Position numbers and translations under genes: made by a program. Source: JAGNHB01 sp964436005 (GTDB taxonomy: Bacteria > Acidobacteriota > JAAYUB01). From it: DNA of 34,065 bases. Each line of letters begins with the position of its first letter. Position 1 is the first letter of the stretch. The stretch lies in assembly GCA_964436005.1 (NCBI GenBank), contig CAYTBK010000033.1, positions 1 through 34,065 of the forward strand. Reading direction: 5' to 3'. Under the pieces are notes generated by a model, which was not told where the DNA came from, searched no databases, and was given only the letters and a program-made list of their open reading frames with translations. Shown here one piece after another: positions 19,401 through 28,297 of the stretch.

Positions 19401-22400
19401 TTGGCAGCCTCCTGCAGGATCTTCAGCCCCAGGTCCAGGGAGGCGGCGGGCAGCCCCCACTCCCGGCAGACCCGCATGCGCGCGCCGAGGCGCTCCACGG
19501 GGGACGACTCGGCCGCCTCGGCCCAGGCCTGCAGCGCCGCGAGGGCCTCGTTCTCCCGGCCCAGCCGGCGCAGGGCGTCGGCCCGCCGGCGCTGCCAGGA
19601 AGGCAGATCGGGGAAGCGCACGGCCAGTTTGGCGCAGAGGCTCTCCACGGCGGGCAGGTCCATGGTGGCTTCCAGCGGGAAGAGCGACTCCTCGGCGATG
19701 TCGGCACGCTCCGGCACCACCGCCAGGCAGGCATTGTACGCTTCGATGGAACGTTTGAAATCCTGCTTGATGGAGAACCAGCGGGCCTGGGCCAGCGGCC
19801 AGCGGTAGTCGGCGGGGGAGTCCGCGGCGAAGCGGGCCAGGATCCCCTCGAACCGGCCGAAGAGGTTCCCCCGCTCGGCCAGCAGGTAGGCGGTCTCGAG
19901 GTACGTGCGGTTCTCGGGGTCCAGCTTGAGGAGTTCCACGAGGTGGTCGATGGCCAGGGTGTAGTCGCCCAGGCCCCGGGCGCACTCGATGATGCGCAGC
20001 CGGACGTCGGTCTCCATCTCCCGCAAGCGGGCCGGGTCCTGGGAGAAGGTCTTCAGCCGGGCCAGGGTGTCGCGGTAGTTGGCGATGAGATCAGGCACGC
20101 GGTTGGCCCCGGCCAGGGCCGCCCACTTCTTGCCCAGCACCTCGAAGTCCTCGGGGTGGTCGGTCATCCAGCGGTCGGCCAGGCTGATGGCGACGTCCCA
20201 CTTCTTCCCCTCAAGCTGGAGGTCGGCCAGGGCCACGGTGAATTCCCGCCGGTAGGGGTCCACGGCCAGCGACAGCGCCTGGGCGTAGATCTCCTCGGCG
20301 TTGTCGTTGCGCCCCATCTTGCGGCAGAGGGCCACGCCCCGCCGGATGACGCCCAGGTTGGCCGGGTTGGTGCGGTGCGCCTCGACGACCACGGCCAGGG
20401 CGTCGGCCTCCTGGCCGGATTCGAACAGGGCCTCGGCCAGGTCGAAGGTGGCCTGCAGCCTGGGGGTGCCGGGCAGGGCCAGGTCGACCACCTTGCGCCG
20501 GGCCTGGATGACGTCCTTCTTGTCCAGGCGGTTCCCGAAAGTGTCCAGGGCCTTGGTGACGGTGTCCGCGTCGCGGGCGGAGGCCAGGATCCGCCGCGTC
20601 CAAGCGGCCATGGGCCACTCGGGAACGGACAGCCGCTCCTGGAGGTTGCCCACCGAGCGCAGCACCTCGACAGGGTCTTTGGCCGTCTTCAGCTTCTCTT
20701 CCACCAGCTGCAGGAAGATCTCCCGGCTGGCCTCCCGCTTGAGCATGCGCTCCAGCTGGTCCATGGCCTCCCAGGAACGGTCCTGCCAGGAGGCGGCCAT
20801 GGAGAAGTACTCCTCCATGGCTTCCCGGGTCTTCCCCTGGGACTGCAGCAAGGCGCCCACCTCGAAGGCGTAGAGGTCGCTCTTGCCCGTCCGCTTGCGG
20901 ATTTCCCGCAGCAGGTCGAGGGCCCGGTCGAACTGGTAGTAGTCCCAGTGGACGGTGGCCAGGCTCTTCCAGACCTCCTCGTCCCGCGGGTAGATCTCCA
21001 GGATCTTCCGCCAGACCGCCTGGGCCTCGTCCATCCGCCCGCTCATGGCCAGGAAGTCCCCGGCCTTGGTGTAGTAGGTGTTCTCGTTGCCCGTGGCGTC
21101 GCCCACCGCCTGCAGCAGGGCGGCGGCTTCGGCCGTCCGGGCCGGGTCCCGGCCCGACAGGGACTGCAGCAGGTCGGCGAAGCGCTCCCGGATGTCGGCC
21201 CGGTCGGGGTACCACTCGGCCACCTTGCGGAAGTAGACGAGCGCTTCCTCGTACTTGCAGCGCCAGGCCAGCGCCTCGGCCTTGAGCGAGGCGTAGGCGG
21301 GGTCGTCGTCGCCTCCCGCCGGCGCGGCGGCCAGGACGGCGTCCAGGGTCCCTTTCCGGGAAAGCAGCTGGAGGTAGGCGTCCCGCGCTTCCGGCGAGAT
21401 CATGTAGTAGCCGGCCACGGTCGCCTCGTAGCGGGGCCGGTCCAGCCCGCGGGAGTAGGAGAGAACCTGGGAGGCGAAGCGCCGGTTCAGCGGGAAGCGG
21501 TCCAGGGCGGCCTGGTAGATCTGCAGGGCGAAGAGGGAACTGGCGTTCTTGCCGTCTCCCCGGGGCAGGGTTTCGGCCAGGTACTTCTCCAGGGCGCTGC
21601 CCTCGAAGGTCTCCACCACCCGCCGGGTGAGGGCCTGGTAGTCCCCTTCCCGCTTCTGGCGCAGGAGGAGCCGGGCCGCCTTGTCGAGCCAGCCGGAAGT
21701 CTGGAAACGGTCATAGGCCGCCTTGTAGAAGGCTTCCGCCTCGGCGTCGTAGGTCTTCTGTTCGATGAAGGCGGCCACCTGCCCGTAGAGGGCCTCGTCG
21801 TCGGGGTTGGCGTCCAGGCACTTCCGCCAGGCGGCCAGAGCCTCCAGGCGGCGGTTCTCCTTCACCAGGTAGTCGGCGTAGGCCGCCACGCCCTTCCAGC
21901 GCCCGGCCATGGCCTGGGCCGCGCCCGCCTCCCCGAGCCAGTAGGTCAGGGTGGTCTGGTCCGGGTTGGACTTGGCGGACTCGCTGTCGACGGCCGCCGC
22001 CTGGGCGTAGAGCCTTTCCGCCACGGCCTTCGCCGCGACCGCCTCGGCCGTTTCGGCCGCCTTGAGCAGGGCGAACCGTTTCAGGCCGGGGTCCGCGGAT
22101 TCGGCCGCCGCCTCCTCCAGCAGCCGGATGGAGGCGTCGCTGCCGGCGAACCGCTTGTACAGGTCGGCCAGGTCGATCTTGAGCTTCAGGTACTCCTCGG
22201 AAGGGACCAGGGTCTTGAGCTCGGCCAGGATGCGCTCCGCCCCGCGGGTCAGGGAGAGCTCGGCCAGCCGGCTGTCCTCCTCCAGGTTGGAGAGGCCGAG
22301 GGCCGGGTTCTCGTCGCCCAGCAGCAGGGTCAGCAGGGCGCCCGGCAGGCCCGGTTCACGGTCCACGTCCACCAGGGTGCCCAGGCCGCCCAGCGATTCG

Positions 22401-23698
22401 CGCCAGTATTCGGACGATTCCGTCGTTTTCCGCACCATGACGCGGAAGGTCGCCTTGAGCGCCTCGGCCCGGGTCACCTGCAGCGACAGGCCGTAGGGGC
22501 GGACGGACCTGGCGTCCGGGCAGGTCCGGTAGAGGGCGGCGAAGTAGCGCACGGCTTCCGGGCAGTCGTCGCAGCGAACGCTCAGGATGCCCAGCGCCGC
22601 CAGGTCCTCGGCCGACCACTTCAGGGCGGTTTCCCCCGGGGAGGCGGTGCGCGAGGTCTTCAGCAGGCGGTAGTCGCGCAGCACGTTGGCGGCGGCCACC
22701 AGGTCGTCGCGGTAGACCTTCACGTGGTGGATGCGCAACACCGCCGGCAGGTCCAGCGGATCGGCCCGCAGGCGCGCCTCGGTGGCGTAGAGGAAGGGCT
22801 TCCAGATGCCCAGCGTTTCCATGCCGGCGAAGAATTCCTTGAACGTCTCGGCCGAATAGAGGGGGTTGAACTCGGTGTCCAGGAGCCGCTGCATCCCGGG
22901 GCCGTCCTGGCGGGACACGCAGGCCGCGGCCTTGAGCCCGAAGGCCGTCTCCCTGGCGGTGGGGAAGCGTTTCTGGAACTCCGCCAGGCCGCGGTCGAAC
23001 TCCGGCCACAGCTGCTGTTCGGAGAGGAACTCCAGCCAACTCCTCCAGTAGGCCTCCTCCTGGGGCGTGCCGCGGAACCAGTCGGCGCAGCGGCGGGAAA
23101 TTTCGGCCTGGGCGCGCCCGTCGAGCCCGGCGTTGGCCGAGAGCGCGACGATCCGGGACCATATGTCGGCCGGAGTCGGGAACGTCTTGATCTCCCCGGG
23201 CTTGACCGACTTCAGCGCGCCCTCCAGGGCCGCCATCTCCTTGAGGGGTTCGTGGCGCCGCTTGTAGAAGTCGGCCAGGGCCGTGGCGCTCTCCAGCACG
23301 GTCAACTCGGGCGCCGTGTAGGCCTTCCAGGCGGCCTCGGCCTCGTCCAGGCGCCCCATGCGCTCGAGCAGTTCCGCCCGCAGGGCCTTCTTCCAGGCTT
23401 CCGGGGCGCCGGCGAGCCGCTCCGCGACCTTGGCCGCGGGCACGGGCACGTACACCGTCACCCCGCCGATCTGCCGCACGTCGCACAGCAGGCGCAGGGC
23501 TTCGGAGCCCCGCTCGGCGTAGGCGGGGTCCAGTCGTTTCAGCGGCGAGGGGCCTTTCGGCGTGGAGAAGAGGAAGGCGGCCGTTACGGCGGCGAGGGTG
23601 AACCCCAGGCGGAGCCCGCCCCTTTTCCACCCCTGGCGCAACCGGGTGCGGACCGGCCGGACGAGACGGGAAAACAAGGTTTTCATGTTCTCTTTCAT
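16472..23698 (-). CDS. Giant membrane-anchored TPR-type repeat protein (2408 aa)
   Basis: 2408 residues. A basic N-terminus and one hydrophobic segment (about 29-45) suggest a signal anchor with nearly the whole protein in the periplasm. The rest is almost entirely alpha-helical and Ala/Leu-rich with many degenerate TPR-like units, for example EALVYFRKVAEWYPDRADI, AQAVWRKILEIYPRDEEVW, AIDHLVELLKLDPENRTYL and NAEEIYAQALSLAVDPYRR. No catalytic domain is recognisable. TPR superhelices are protein-binding scaffolds, so I infer an assembly platform. The ATG at 23698 overlaps the preceding VWA stop as ATGA; a second in-frame ATG is at 23686. It lies between the VWA gene and an exported protein in one operon. 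Its size is exceptional for a bacterial TPR protein. Confidence 0.88.
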   Translation of the reverse strand: MKENMKTLFSRLVRPVRTRLRQGWKRGGLRLGFTLAAVTAAFLFSTPKGPSPLKRLDPAYAERGSEALRLLCDVRQIGGVTVYVPVPAAKVAERLAGAPEAWKKALRAELLERMGRLDEAEAAWKAYTAPELTVLESATALADFYKRRHEPLKEMAALEGALKSVKPGEIKTFPTPADIWSRIVALSANAGLDGRAQAEISRRCADWFRGTPQEEAYWRSWLEFLSEQQLWPEFDRGLAEFQKRFPTARETAFGLKAAACVSRQDGPGMQRLLDTEFNPLYSAETFKEFFAGMETLGIWKPFLYATEARLRADPLDLPAVLRIHHVKVYRDDLVAAANVLRDYRLLKTSRTASPGETALKWSAEDLAALGILSVRCDDCPEAVRYFAALYRTCPDARSVRPYGLSLQVTRAEALKATFRVMVRKTTESSEYWRESLGGLGTLVDVDREPGLPGALLTLLLGDENPALGLSNLEEDSRLAELSLTRGAERILAELKTLVPSEEYLKLKIDLADLYKRFAGSDASIRLLEEAAAESADPGLKRFALLKAAETAEAVAAKAVAERLYAQAAAVDSESAKSNPDQTTLTYWLGEAGAAQAMAGRWKGVAAYADYLVKENRRLEALAAWRKCLDANPDDEALYGQVAAFIEQKTYDAEAEAFYKAAYDRFQTSGWLDKAARLLLRQKREGDYQALTRRVVETFEGSALEKYLAETLPRGDGKNASSLFALQIYQAALDRFPLNRRFASQVLSYSRGLDRPRYEATVAGYYMISPEARDAYLQLLSRKGTLDAVLAAAPAGGDDDPAYASLKAEALAWRCKYEEALVYFRKVAEWYPDRADIRERFADLLQSLSGRDPARTAEAAALLQAVGDATGNENTYYTKAGDFLAMSGRMDEAQAVWRKILEIYPRDEEVWKSLATVHWDYYQFDRALDLLREIRKRTGKSDLYAFEVGALLQSQGKTREAMEEYFSMAASWQDRSWEAMDQLERMLKREASREIFLQLVEEKLKTAKDPVEVLRSVGNLQERLSVPEWPMAAWTRRILASARDADTVTKALDTFGNRLDKKDVIQARRKVVDLALPGTPRLQATFDLAEALFESGQEADALAVVVEAHRTNPANLGVIRRGVALCRKMGRNDNAEEIYAQALSLAVDPYRREFTVALADLQLEGKKWDVAISLADRWMTDHPEDFEVLGKKWAALAGANRVPDLIANYRDTLARLKTFSQDPARLREMETDVRLRIIECARGLGDYTLAIDHLVELLKLDPENRTYLETAYLLAERGNLFGRFEGILARFAADSPADYRWPLAQARWFSIKQDFKRSIEAYNACLAVVPERADIAEESLFPLEATMDLPAVESLCAKLAVRFPDLPSWQRRRADALRRLGRENEALAALQAWAEAAESSPVERLGARMRVCREWGLPAASLDLGLKILQEAAKEPAALDALERCELLPAARDAGKLASTCGALVDAVVDTSEVGDDRDRLENYLGSQLRDLLAGTVPAEVRAEVAAAFKLRLPKIVLLKDRSSLQERLREAFEAGGLSGQLKPLYQLQLQAENGSSLPWEMQRYHARRGMWGEISALLAVLARKSTDPAEIRSIRERRAHYAYLTGDAPAEAAILKALFADAVAPNSCAARYLEILLNAGRAAELGPGYSGVTHHQYVLAELLAYRRDYAGAAGVLQTLFSDQDPVWVKTNLARLGTFSGGALPVDGPYREVLRILPVRQLLDTEADSAQHLMSPVWARQMYAYSEWLLKDKARRADALSTIMVGLEQNHRRREEYETLFESALGAGDAPLAADALAWLEELKPLPLADTYHRVRLASLRGDVAELGKTYEDLMSLISFRSGSLGETRGEELLRIGREKGLMDRTAPLWRKLFLTAVGGGVPGDEVRNLFIRFLAGMKDDAVRAAWMLAFFRDASFSDRALTFFLENRLLREADLPGFAEAAEAKIGPELALGREARLYRLLKTFPSKRSAVPGKEFVPGAFLRSESLKNAVTAENFTEVMNALRKIGLAGATFTPETVGAWLAEYDRIDSWPDVLSAVCDELGDDRAALLIRKACLVKNMAGRLPSDDDLWALGAMEGQQGNKAEAVRLFTRALGQTSRRAHFAAQTVEKLLDLGFADAAGPFLAALRSTEPLAGRTVRLGLLAGVAIGAPAPDGAALDAFLRRPDIPVSDKTDFIARLEKKSAADTAWGQSVLTAVNLGQVKSWSEMNALLAFRLSLKTLGAKAALDGAKALPAAHADARILCADLLVEALAAKRGDVLAAAVIPLLRSRPGGDESDAWTASLLKAAVAAGKTLQVLPIVAEEAFGYSGRFPFLSADSEEEGSLGYSLASPLRTAGASGADVLLFEAPLAKVFQTQAWLTMARDALPWAIPWSERRALCERIEAVEAEQRKREAAPPFTLLQSLDE

Positions 23699-26040
23699 GG
23701 CAGCACCCTCACCGTGTAGTCCTTGCGGAAGAGGTTGTGGGCACGGTCCTCGGCGGTGATGGTCAGCCGGCACAATCCCGGAGGCGCCCCCACAGGCACA
23801 TTGATCATTCCCGTGTTGCACTTGAGGCCGGGGTCCCACTTCAGCGGCGAGCGGGCCAGGCCCTGCAGCGAGGCCGTCAGGTAGCGCGTGTCGGGCGGGG
23901 CGCTCACCCACACCCGCAGCGGCCGCCCGGCCCGGCACTCCTTGACCGGGTTCTTCCAGACGGCGTCCGGCGCCTGGCTGTCGACGGTGAAGCGCTTCTC
24001 CTCGCGGATGAGCCTGCCGTCGGCGTCCCGCAGCATCACGGTGCAGCGGTGGTCGCCGTCCAGGGCGTTGGGCGGGACGAAGAAGCGGGCCTGCCAGACG
24101 TCCTCCCGCGGCAGGTAGTGCATGGCCACGCTCTCCCCCCAGGGGAGCACGAGGGAGGCCGAGACGATGGACCGGTCGGCCTTGACCCGCACCACGGGGT
24201 CCATGGGCTGGATGACCCGGGGCCGCAGCAGGGCCCGCGGCGCGGCGAGGAACGAGGTGTAGGGGGTGACGAAGGTGTACTTCTTGGAAAGGGCGATGAT
24301 CTCCTCGATGAGGGCCTTGTCCTCGCCTTCCTCGGCGATGCGGTCGAGGAGGTAGTCCACCCGGGCCCGGGCCCAGAGGCGGGGGACCATGGGGTGCCGG
24401 CGGTCGTCGTCGGGCAACTGCACGGCCTTTTCGTCGGCATAGGCCGAACCGTCGGGCCGGGAGCCGCGGATCTTCAGCGTCGTGGCCCCGCCCTTGACGT
24501 AGCGGCCCACCCAGGCCGTGGAACACTCGGCGAACACGGCGGGCGCGCGGATCGGGTAGACCCGGTTGAAAAGCCCCGGGTCCGTGTTCAGGGCCAGGCC
24601 GGTGTAGGGCGTCTTCCCGAGGTGGGAGGCGAACAGCTTGATCTCGTCGTCCACGTCGGTCCGCTCGCCGAAGAAGAAGACCTCCCCGCCGGTGCGCAGG
24701 GCCAATCGCTCGGCCAGCGTCTTGTTGGCGTCGTCGCCGGACAGGAGGCTGCAGATCCGCGGCGGCGCGGCGGCGAGCAGCGGCTCGAGGGCCTTGAGGA
24801 CCGAGGCGTTGGTCACGTGGCCGACGGTGGGGACCCAGTCGCCCAGCAGGATCACGTAGCGGTCCTTCTGCCTGGCCGTTTTGAGCTGGGCCAGGGCCTC
24901 GCGGACGGCCGGGACCGGGTCGGTGCCGCCGGTCAGGTAGGCCGCCCCGAACGCGTCGAGCGCCTTTTTCAGGTTTTCCGGCGTCGCCGGGACCAGGGCG
25001 GGAAAGACCGCCCGGGCTTCCCCGTTGGCCAGCAGCAGGTTGAAGCTGTCGGCGGGCGTCAGGCTGCCCGTGACGATGGAGAGGGCGGCGTCCACCGAGG
25101 CCAGCCGCCCCCACCACATGGACAGCGAAACGTCCACCGCCAGCACCACCGACACCGGGGACCGGGGACCGGCCGACTTGGGCAGCAGGTGGCGCAGGAA
25201 GAAGTAGCCGTCGTTGTCCGCCGTCTCCTTGACGGGCTTGTCGATGGAGGGGGCGCCCGGCGGTTCGGCGCCTTTCCAGGCCAGGAAGACGGAGTCGGGC
25301 GCCGCGGCGTCTTCGCTCCATGATATCTTCAAATCTTCCGCCAATTTAACATTGTCCCCGCTGTAGCGGGCCAGGATCGCGCCGCCCTCGCTCCGCACCT
25401 GGAAGGGGTAGAAGGCCGAGCCGACGGAGAGGCCCAGCAGGGGCTTGTCGGAGAGGATCTCCACGTCCATGGTCATGTGCTTGATGGGGATCGCCCCCCA
25501 CACCTTGCTCTGCAGCGGCAGGACCAGGGAGACCGCCCCGCCGGCCGTGGGCAGGGCGTGCTGGTACTCCAGCTCCACCCGCTTGAAGCCCCAGGGCGGA
25601 ATGGGCGCCACCTTGACCCGGAAGCCGCTGGAGCCGGTGTCCGAGGGTTCGCCCTCGTCGCCGCTCTGCAGCAGGCCCGGGTCGATGGCCTGGGAGGCGA
25701 GGTCCTTGTAGATGTCGGCGGCGCGCTTCTTCTCCAGGATGATGCCGGGGATGCGCGTCAGGCCGTCCCAGATGGCGAACGCGCTGATGGACGCCCCCGG
25801 ATGGAAGGAGAAGTGGTAGGTTCCCTCCAGGATCTTGTCCGTGTGGTTGGCGTAGACCTGGGTGATGCTCACGCAGGCCAGGCCGTGGTCGATGCGCACC
25901 TTCACCGAGAAGTCCTCCACGCTGAGGACGGTCGGGTCGGGCACGTTCTTGACGGACGAGGGGATGAGCACCCCCGCGTCGGCTGACAGGAAGGCGGCCG
26001 CCAGGGCGGCCAGGAAGAGCGTCGCGCCGATTCGCCTCAT
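23695..26040 (-). CDS. Secreted VIT/VWA-domain protein (inter-alpha-trypsin-inhibitor-like)
   Basis: 781 residues with an N-terminal signal peptide (about 1-22). A VIT domain (about 25-165) contains VSITQVYANHTDKILEGTYH, KRAADIYKDLASQAIDPGLL and VAPIPPWGFKRVELEYQ. A VWA domain (about 295-470) follows with a MIDAS D-V-S-L-S (Asp303, Ser305, Ser307), GGTDPVPAVREAL and LLGDW, so metal-dependent ligand binding looks possible. Then comes the family block IIALSKKYTFVTPYTSFLA (about 590) and a C-terminal Ig-like/Y_Y_Y-type region (about 640-781). VIT/VWA proteins are extracytoplasmic adhesion or matrix-binding proteins. There is no sortase or other visible anchor. Its start is 4 bp after the propeller gene and its stop overlaps the giant gene's ATG. 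Confidence 0.9.
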   Translation of the reverse strand: MRRIGATLFLAALAAAFLSADAGVLIPSSVKNVPDPTVLSVEDFSVKVRIDHGLACVSITQVYANHTDKILEGTYHFSFHPGASISAFAIWDGLTRIPGIILEKKRAADIYKDLASQAIDPGLLQSGDEGEPSDTGSSGFRVKVAPIPPWGFKRVELEYQHALPTAGGAVSLVLPLQSKVWGAIPIKHMTMDVEILSDKPLLGLSVGSAFYPFQVRSEGGAILARYSGDNVKLAEDLKISWSEDAAAPDSVFLAWKGAEPPGAPSIDKPVKETADNDGYFFLRHLLPKSAGPRSPVSVVLAVDVSLSMWWGRLASVDAALSIVTGSLTPADSFNLLLANGEARAVFPALVPATPENLKKALDAFGAAYLTGGTDPVPAVREALAQLKTARQKDRYVILLGDWVPTVGHVTNASVLKALEPLLAAAPPRICSLLSGDDANKTLAERLALRTGGEVFFFGERTDVDDEIKLFASHLGKTPYTGLALNTDPGLFNRVYPIRAPAVFAECSTAWVGRYVKGGATTLKIRGSRPDGSAYADEKAVQLPDDDRRHPMVPRLWARARVDYLLDRIAEEGEDKALIEEIIALSKKYTFVTPYTSFLAAPRALLRPRVIQPMDPVVRVKADRSIVSASLVLPWGESVAMHYLPREDVWQARFFVPPNALDGDHRCTVMLRDADGRLIREEKRFTVDSQAPDAVWKNPVKECRAGRPLRVWVSAPPDTRYLTASLQGLARSPLKWDPGLKCNTGMINVPVGAPPGLCRLTITAEDRAHNLFRKDYTVRVLP

Positions 26041-26044
26041 GGCT

Positions 26045-27943
26045 TCACTCCGTTCCGAGGATGGCTCGCAAATCCGTGAAAACGGCTACTCCGTTGTCTG
26101 TTCCGACATAGAGGGCGTTCCCCTTGACGAGGATCGCCTGCACGCAGCGGGACGGCAGCGTCAGGGCGCTGTCGCGGGCCTTCAGCGTCTTCAGGTCCAG
26201 CACGGTCAGGCCGGCGTTCAGGGTGCCCACCAGCACCTTCTCGCCGGCCAGGCACAGGGCGTTGGGATTGACGTAGAGGCGGCGGTCCGCGCCCTCGAAC
26301 TCCGCCCAGGCGTTACCCTTCCCCAGCAGCTGCACGCCTCCTCCGTACGTACCGACGACGGTTCCCCGCGAAGTGTTCAACAGGGCGGTGATCCAGTTCA
26401 CCCGGAGGGGGGAGGTGTCGGTCTGGTACACGGCCTCCACCCGCTCGGCGCCGAGACGGGCCAGGCCCGCCTGCGACCCCGCCAGCAGGTCGGCGGCCGT
26501 CCCCGCCGTGCAGAGAATGCGGTTGGAGGGCAGCCCCTGGCGGGCGTAGAGCAGGTACTCGGTCCGGCCGTCCAGGAAGGTCAGGCCCTGGGAGTGCGAA
26601 ACCGCCACCAGGGACGCCTCGAGCGGCAGAACGTGGTTGACCGAGGCCTTCAGCAGGGGGCTCTCCTTCTCCCCCACCGGCGCGATGCCGACCGCCGTGC
26701 GCCGGAAGAGGCCCTGCGGCGTGCCGATCCAGAGGACGCCGTCCCTGGCGGTCAGGCAGTTGGCGTGGAAGATCTCGGGCATGGCGATGGGCTGGCGGCT
26801 GGTCCCGTCGGGGGAACGCTCCTCCACGCCGCCGTGGAAATAGCCCAGCACCAGACCGCCGCCGGGGCTGTTTTCCAGGCTGATCACCGAAGAGGATTCC
26901 AGTTCGCCCGCCGGCGTGGGCAGCCTGTGGAGGGCCGGCGCGGCGCCTTCGGCCAGGCGGTAGGCCCCCTGGGAGGTCAGCAGGACCAGGCCGGCCGTCG
27001 AGGGGAAGCTGCCGGCCACGAAGCCGGGCGAGCGCACGCCGCGGAAGGTCCGCCTCCCCGCCTGCCAGGCGGACAGGGGGGCGACGTACACGGCGTCCTC
27101 CTTGCAGGCGCACAAGACCAGCCCGCCGGCCACGCTGACGTGCTCCACGATGCGGTCCGGGAAGTAGGTGCCCAGCAGGTCGCCCCGGGAATTGAAGTGG
27201 GCCAGGCCCGTGTCGGTGCCGGCCAGGAACTCCCCGCCGCCGAGGGCGGCCAGCGCGGTGACCATGCGGAAGGGCCGCCCCCGGGTCAGGATCGGCTCGA
27301 ACTTCTGCCCGTCCCCCTGGTAGAGGCCGTTCTGGAACGTGCCCACCAGTGCGCCCCGTTCGAGCGGCAGGGCGCACGAGAAGGACGCGGCCGGGATGCC
27401 GGGGGTGGGCACGAAGCGGTAACCCCCCGGCCGGATCTCCAGGAGCCGCCCCTTGCGCGTGGCGCAGAGGACTGCCCCGCCGGGCGCGGCGGCCAGCGAG
27501 GAGACGGCGTCGTCGGCCAGCGCCGGCGCGTGGAGCGTCTCGACGTGCGCCCCGTCCCAGCGGGCCACGCCCCCGAGGCCCAGCCCCAGGAGCAACGAAT
27601 CGCCCAGCGGGGCCAGGGCGGTGACCTTTTCCTGGGGCAGGCCGTCGGCCACGGTGAAGCGCCGGTAGCCCCGGCCGCCCGGTTCCTCCACCAACAGCCC
27701 CATCTCGCCGGCCAGGACGGAGCGGCCGCCGAAAAGGGCGCCGGCCAGGAAGGCCTCGTTGTTCAGCCAGAGGACGGGACGCCCGGGTCCGGCGGCGGGG
27801 GCCGCCGGCCGCCAGTGGGCCTGGATCCAGACCGGGCCGGACGGCCGCCCCCCCAGGCGCAGCCAGAGCACGAGCGCCACCGCCGCGGCCGCCAGGACCG
27901 CTCCCCCAATCAACAGACACTTGATCCTTTTCTTTCTTTCCAT
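26045..27943 (-). CDS. Membrane-anchored beta-propeller (sensor-like) protein, first gene of the envelope operon
   Basis: 632 residues. KKRIK plus one hydrophobic stretch (about 9-29) form an N-terminal anchor with the remainder outside the cytoplasm. The body is a series of roughly 40-45-residue beta-rich units carrying short motifs such as LLLGLGLGGVARWDG, FLAGTDTGLAHFNSRGD, VLWIGTPQGLFRR and ALYVGTDNGVAVFTD. These resemble the 'two-component regulator propeller' (ligand-binding sensor, COG3292) repeats. No kinase or DNA-binding domain is attached, unlike most relatives. The ATG at 27943 has only a weak site. The stop is 4 bp before the VWA start. The probable promoter lies in the AT-rich patch around 28100-28125, shared with the divergent VWFA-related gene. 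Confidence 0.8.
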   Translation of the reverse strand: MERKKRIKCLLIGGAVLAAAAVALVLWLRLGGRPSGPVWIQAHWRPAAPAAGPGRPVLWLNNEAFLAGALFGGRSVLAGEMGLLVEEPGGRGYRRFTVADGLPQEKVTALAPLGDSLLLGLGLGGVARWDGAHVETLHAPALADDAVSSLAAAPGGAVLCATRKGRLLEIRPGGYRFVPTPGIPAASFSCALPLERGALVGTFQNGLYQGDGQKFEPILTRGRPFRMVTALAALGGGEFLAGTDTGLAHFNSRGDLLGTYFPDRIVEHVSVAGGLVLCACKEDAVYVAPLSAWQAGRRTFRGVRSPGFVAGSFPSTAGLVLLTSQGAYRLAEGAAPALHRLPTPAGELESSSVISLENSPGGGLVLGYFHGGVEERSPDGTSRQPIAMPEIFHANCLTARDGVLWIGTPQGLFRRTAVGIAPVGEKESPLLKASVNHVLPLEASLVAVSHSQGLTFLDGRTEYLLYARQGLPSNRILCTAGTAADLLAGSQAGLARLGAERVEAVYQTDTSPLRVNWITALLNTSRGTVVGTYGGGVQLLGKGNAWAEFEGADRRLYVNPNALCLAGEKVLVGTLNAGLTVLDLKTLKARDSALTLPSRCVQAILVKGNALYVGTDNGVAVFTDLRAILGTE

Positions 27944-28297
27944 TGGAAAAAACCTGGTTCGATTGTACGGCCGGACCCCCCTTCCAGGCAAGCGATTTGA
28001 GACGGGCCGCATCCTCCTGCGTCCCGTCCATCCTGCCCATCCTGTCCATCGCTGGGAACGGATGCCGATTTTTCCGCTTTCGGCCGCGGCACAGCGAAAC
28101 GCCAGGCATTCCATAGATATAAAAACATTCGAGAGTTCAGTGGTTCATCTGATTTGTGGGAAGTGGTTGGGCGAAGAACTTCCCCTGCCGTCCGGCCATC
28201 CGGCGAGCCGGACCGGCGCCATTCCCCTTGACTCGGGGCGGGCCCGGGTGTATGGAGAGTCGGGGCAGAAACGATCTGGAAACTCAGGAGGTGGCGG
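27944..28297. other. Divergent intergenic region with a 9-bp tandem motif and AT-rich patch
   Basis: No gene is supported. About 28029-28053 carries three copies of a CCATCCTGY-type 9-mer, a motif often seen between genes in environmental bacteria. ATAGATATAAAAAC near 28115-28128 is the only AT-rich spot and a candidate -10 region for the propeller operon (minus). TTGACT (28228-28233), 17 bases, then TATGGA (28251-28256) is a weak promoter candidate for the plus-strand gene. Confidence 0.45.

Noticed and set aside
15830..23719. A 2629-codon open frame on the plus strand, antisense to the giant TPR gene
   Set aside because: Its composition (Gly/Arg/Gln/Pro/Val-rich, no domain, no ribosome-binding site) is that of a mirror frame in GC-rich DNA; the minus-strand protein has sensible repeats and coupled neighbours.
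23699..25321. Upstream extension of the giant TPR frame to about 2949 codons
   Set aside because: The extension lies inside the VIT/VWA gene in another frame and is low-complexity Arg/Gly/Pro; the ATGA overlap at 23695-23698 gives the natural start.
28229..28297. Strong promoter for the VWFA-related gene
   Set aside because: TTGACT is well placed, but the -10 TATGGA matches the consensus poorly, so it is only mentioned as weak.
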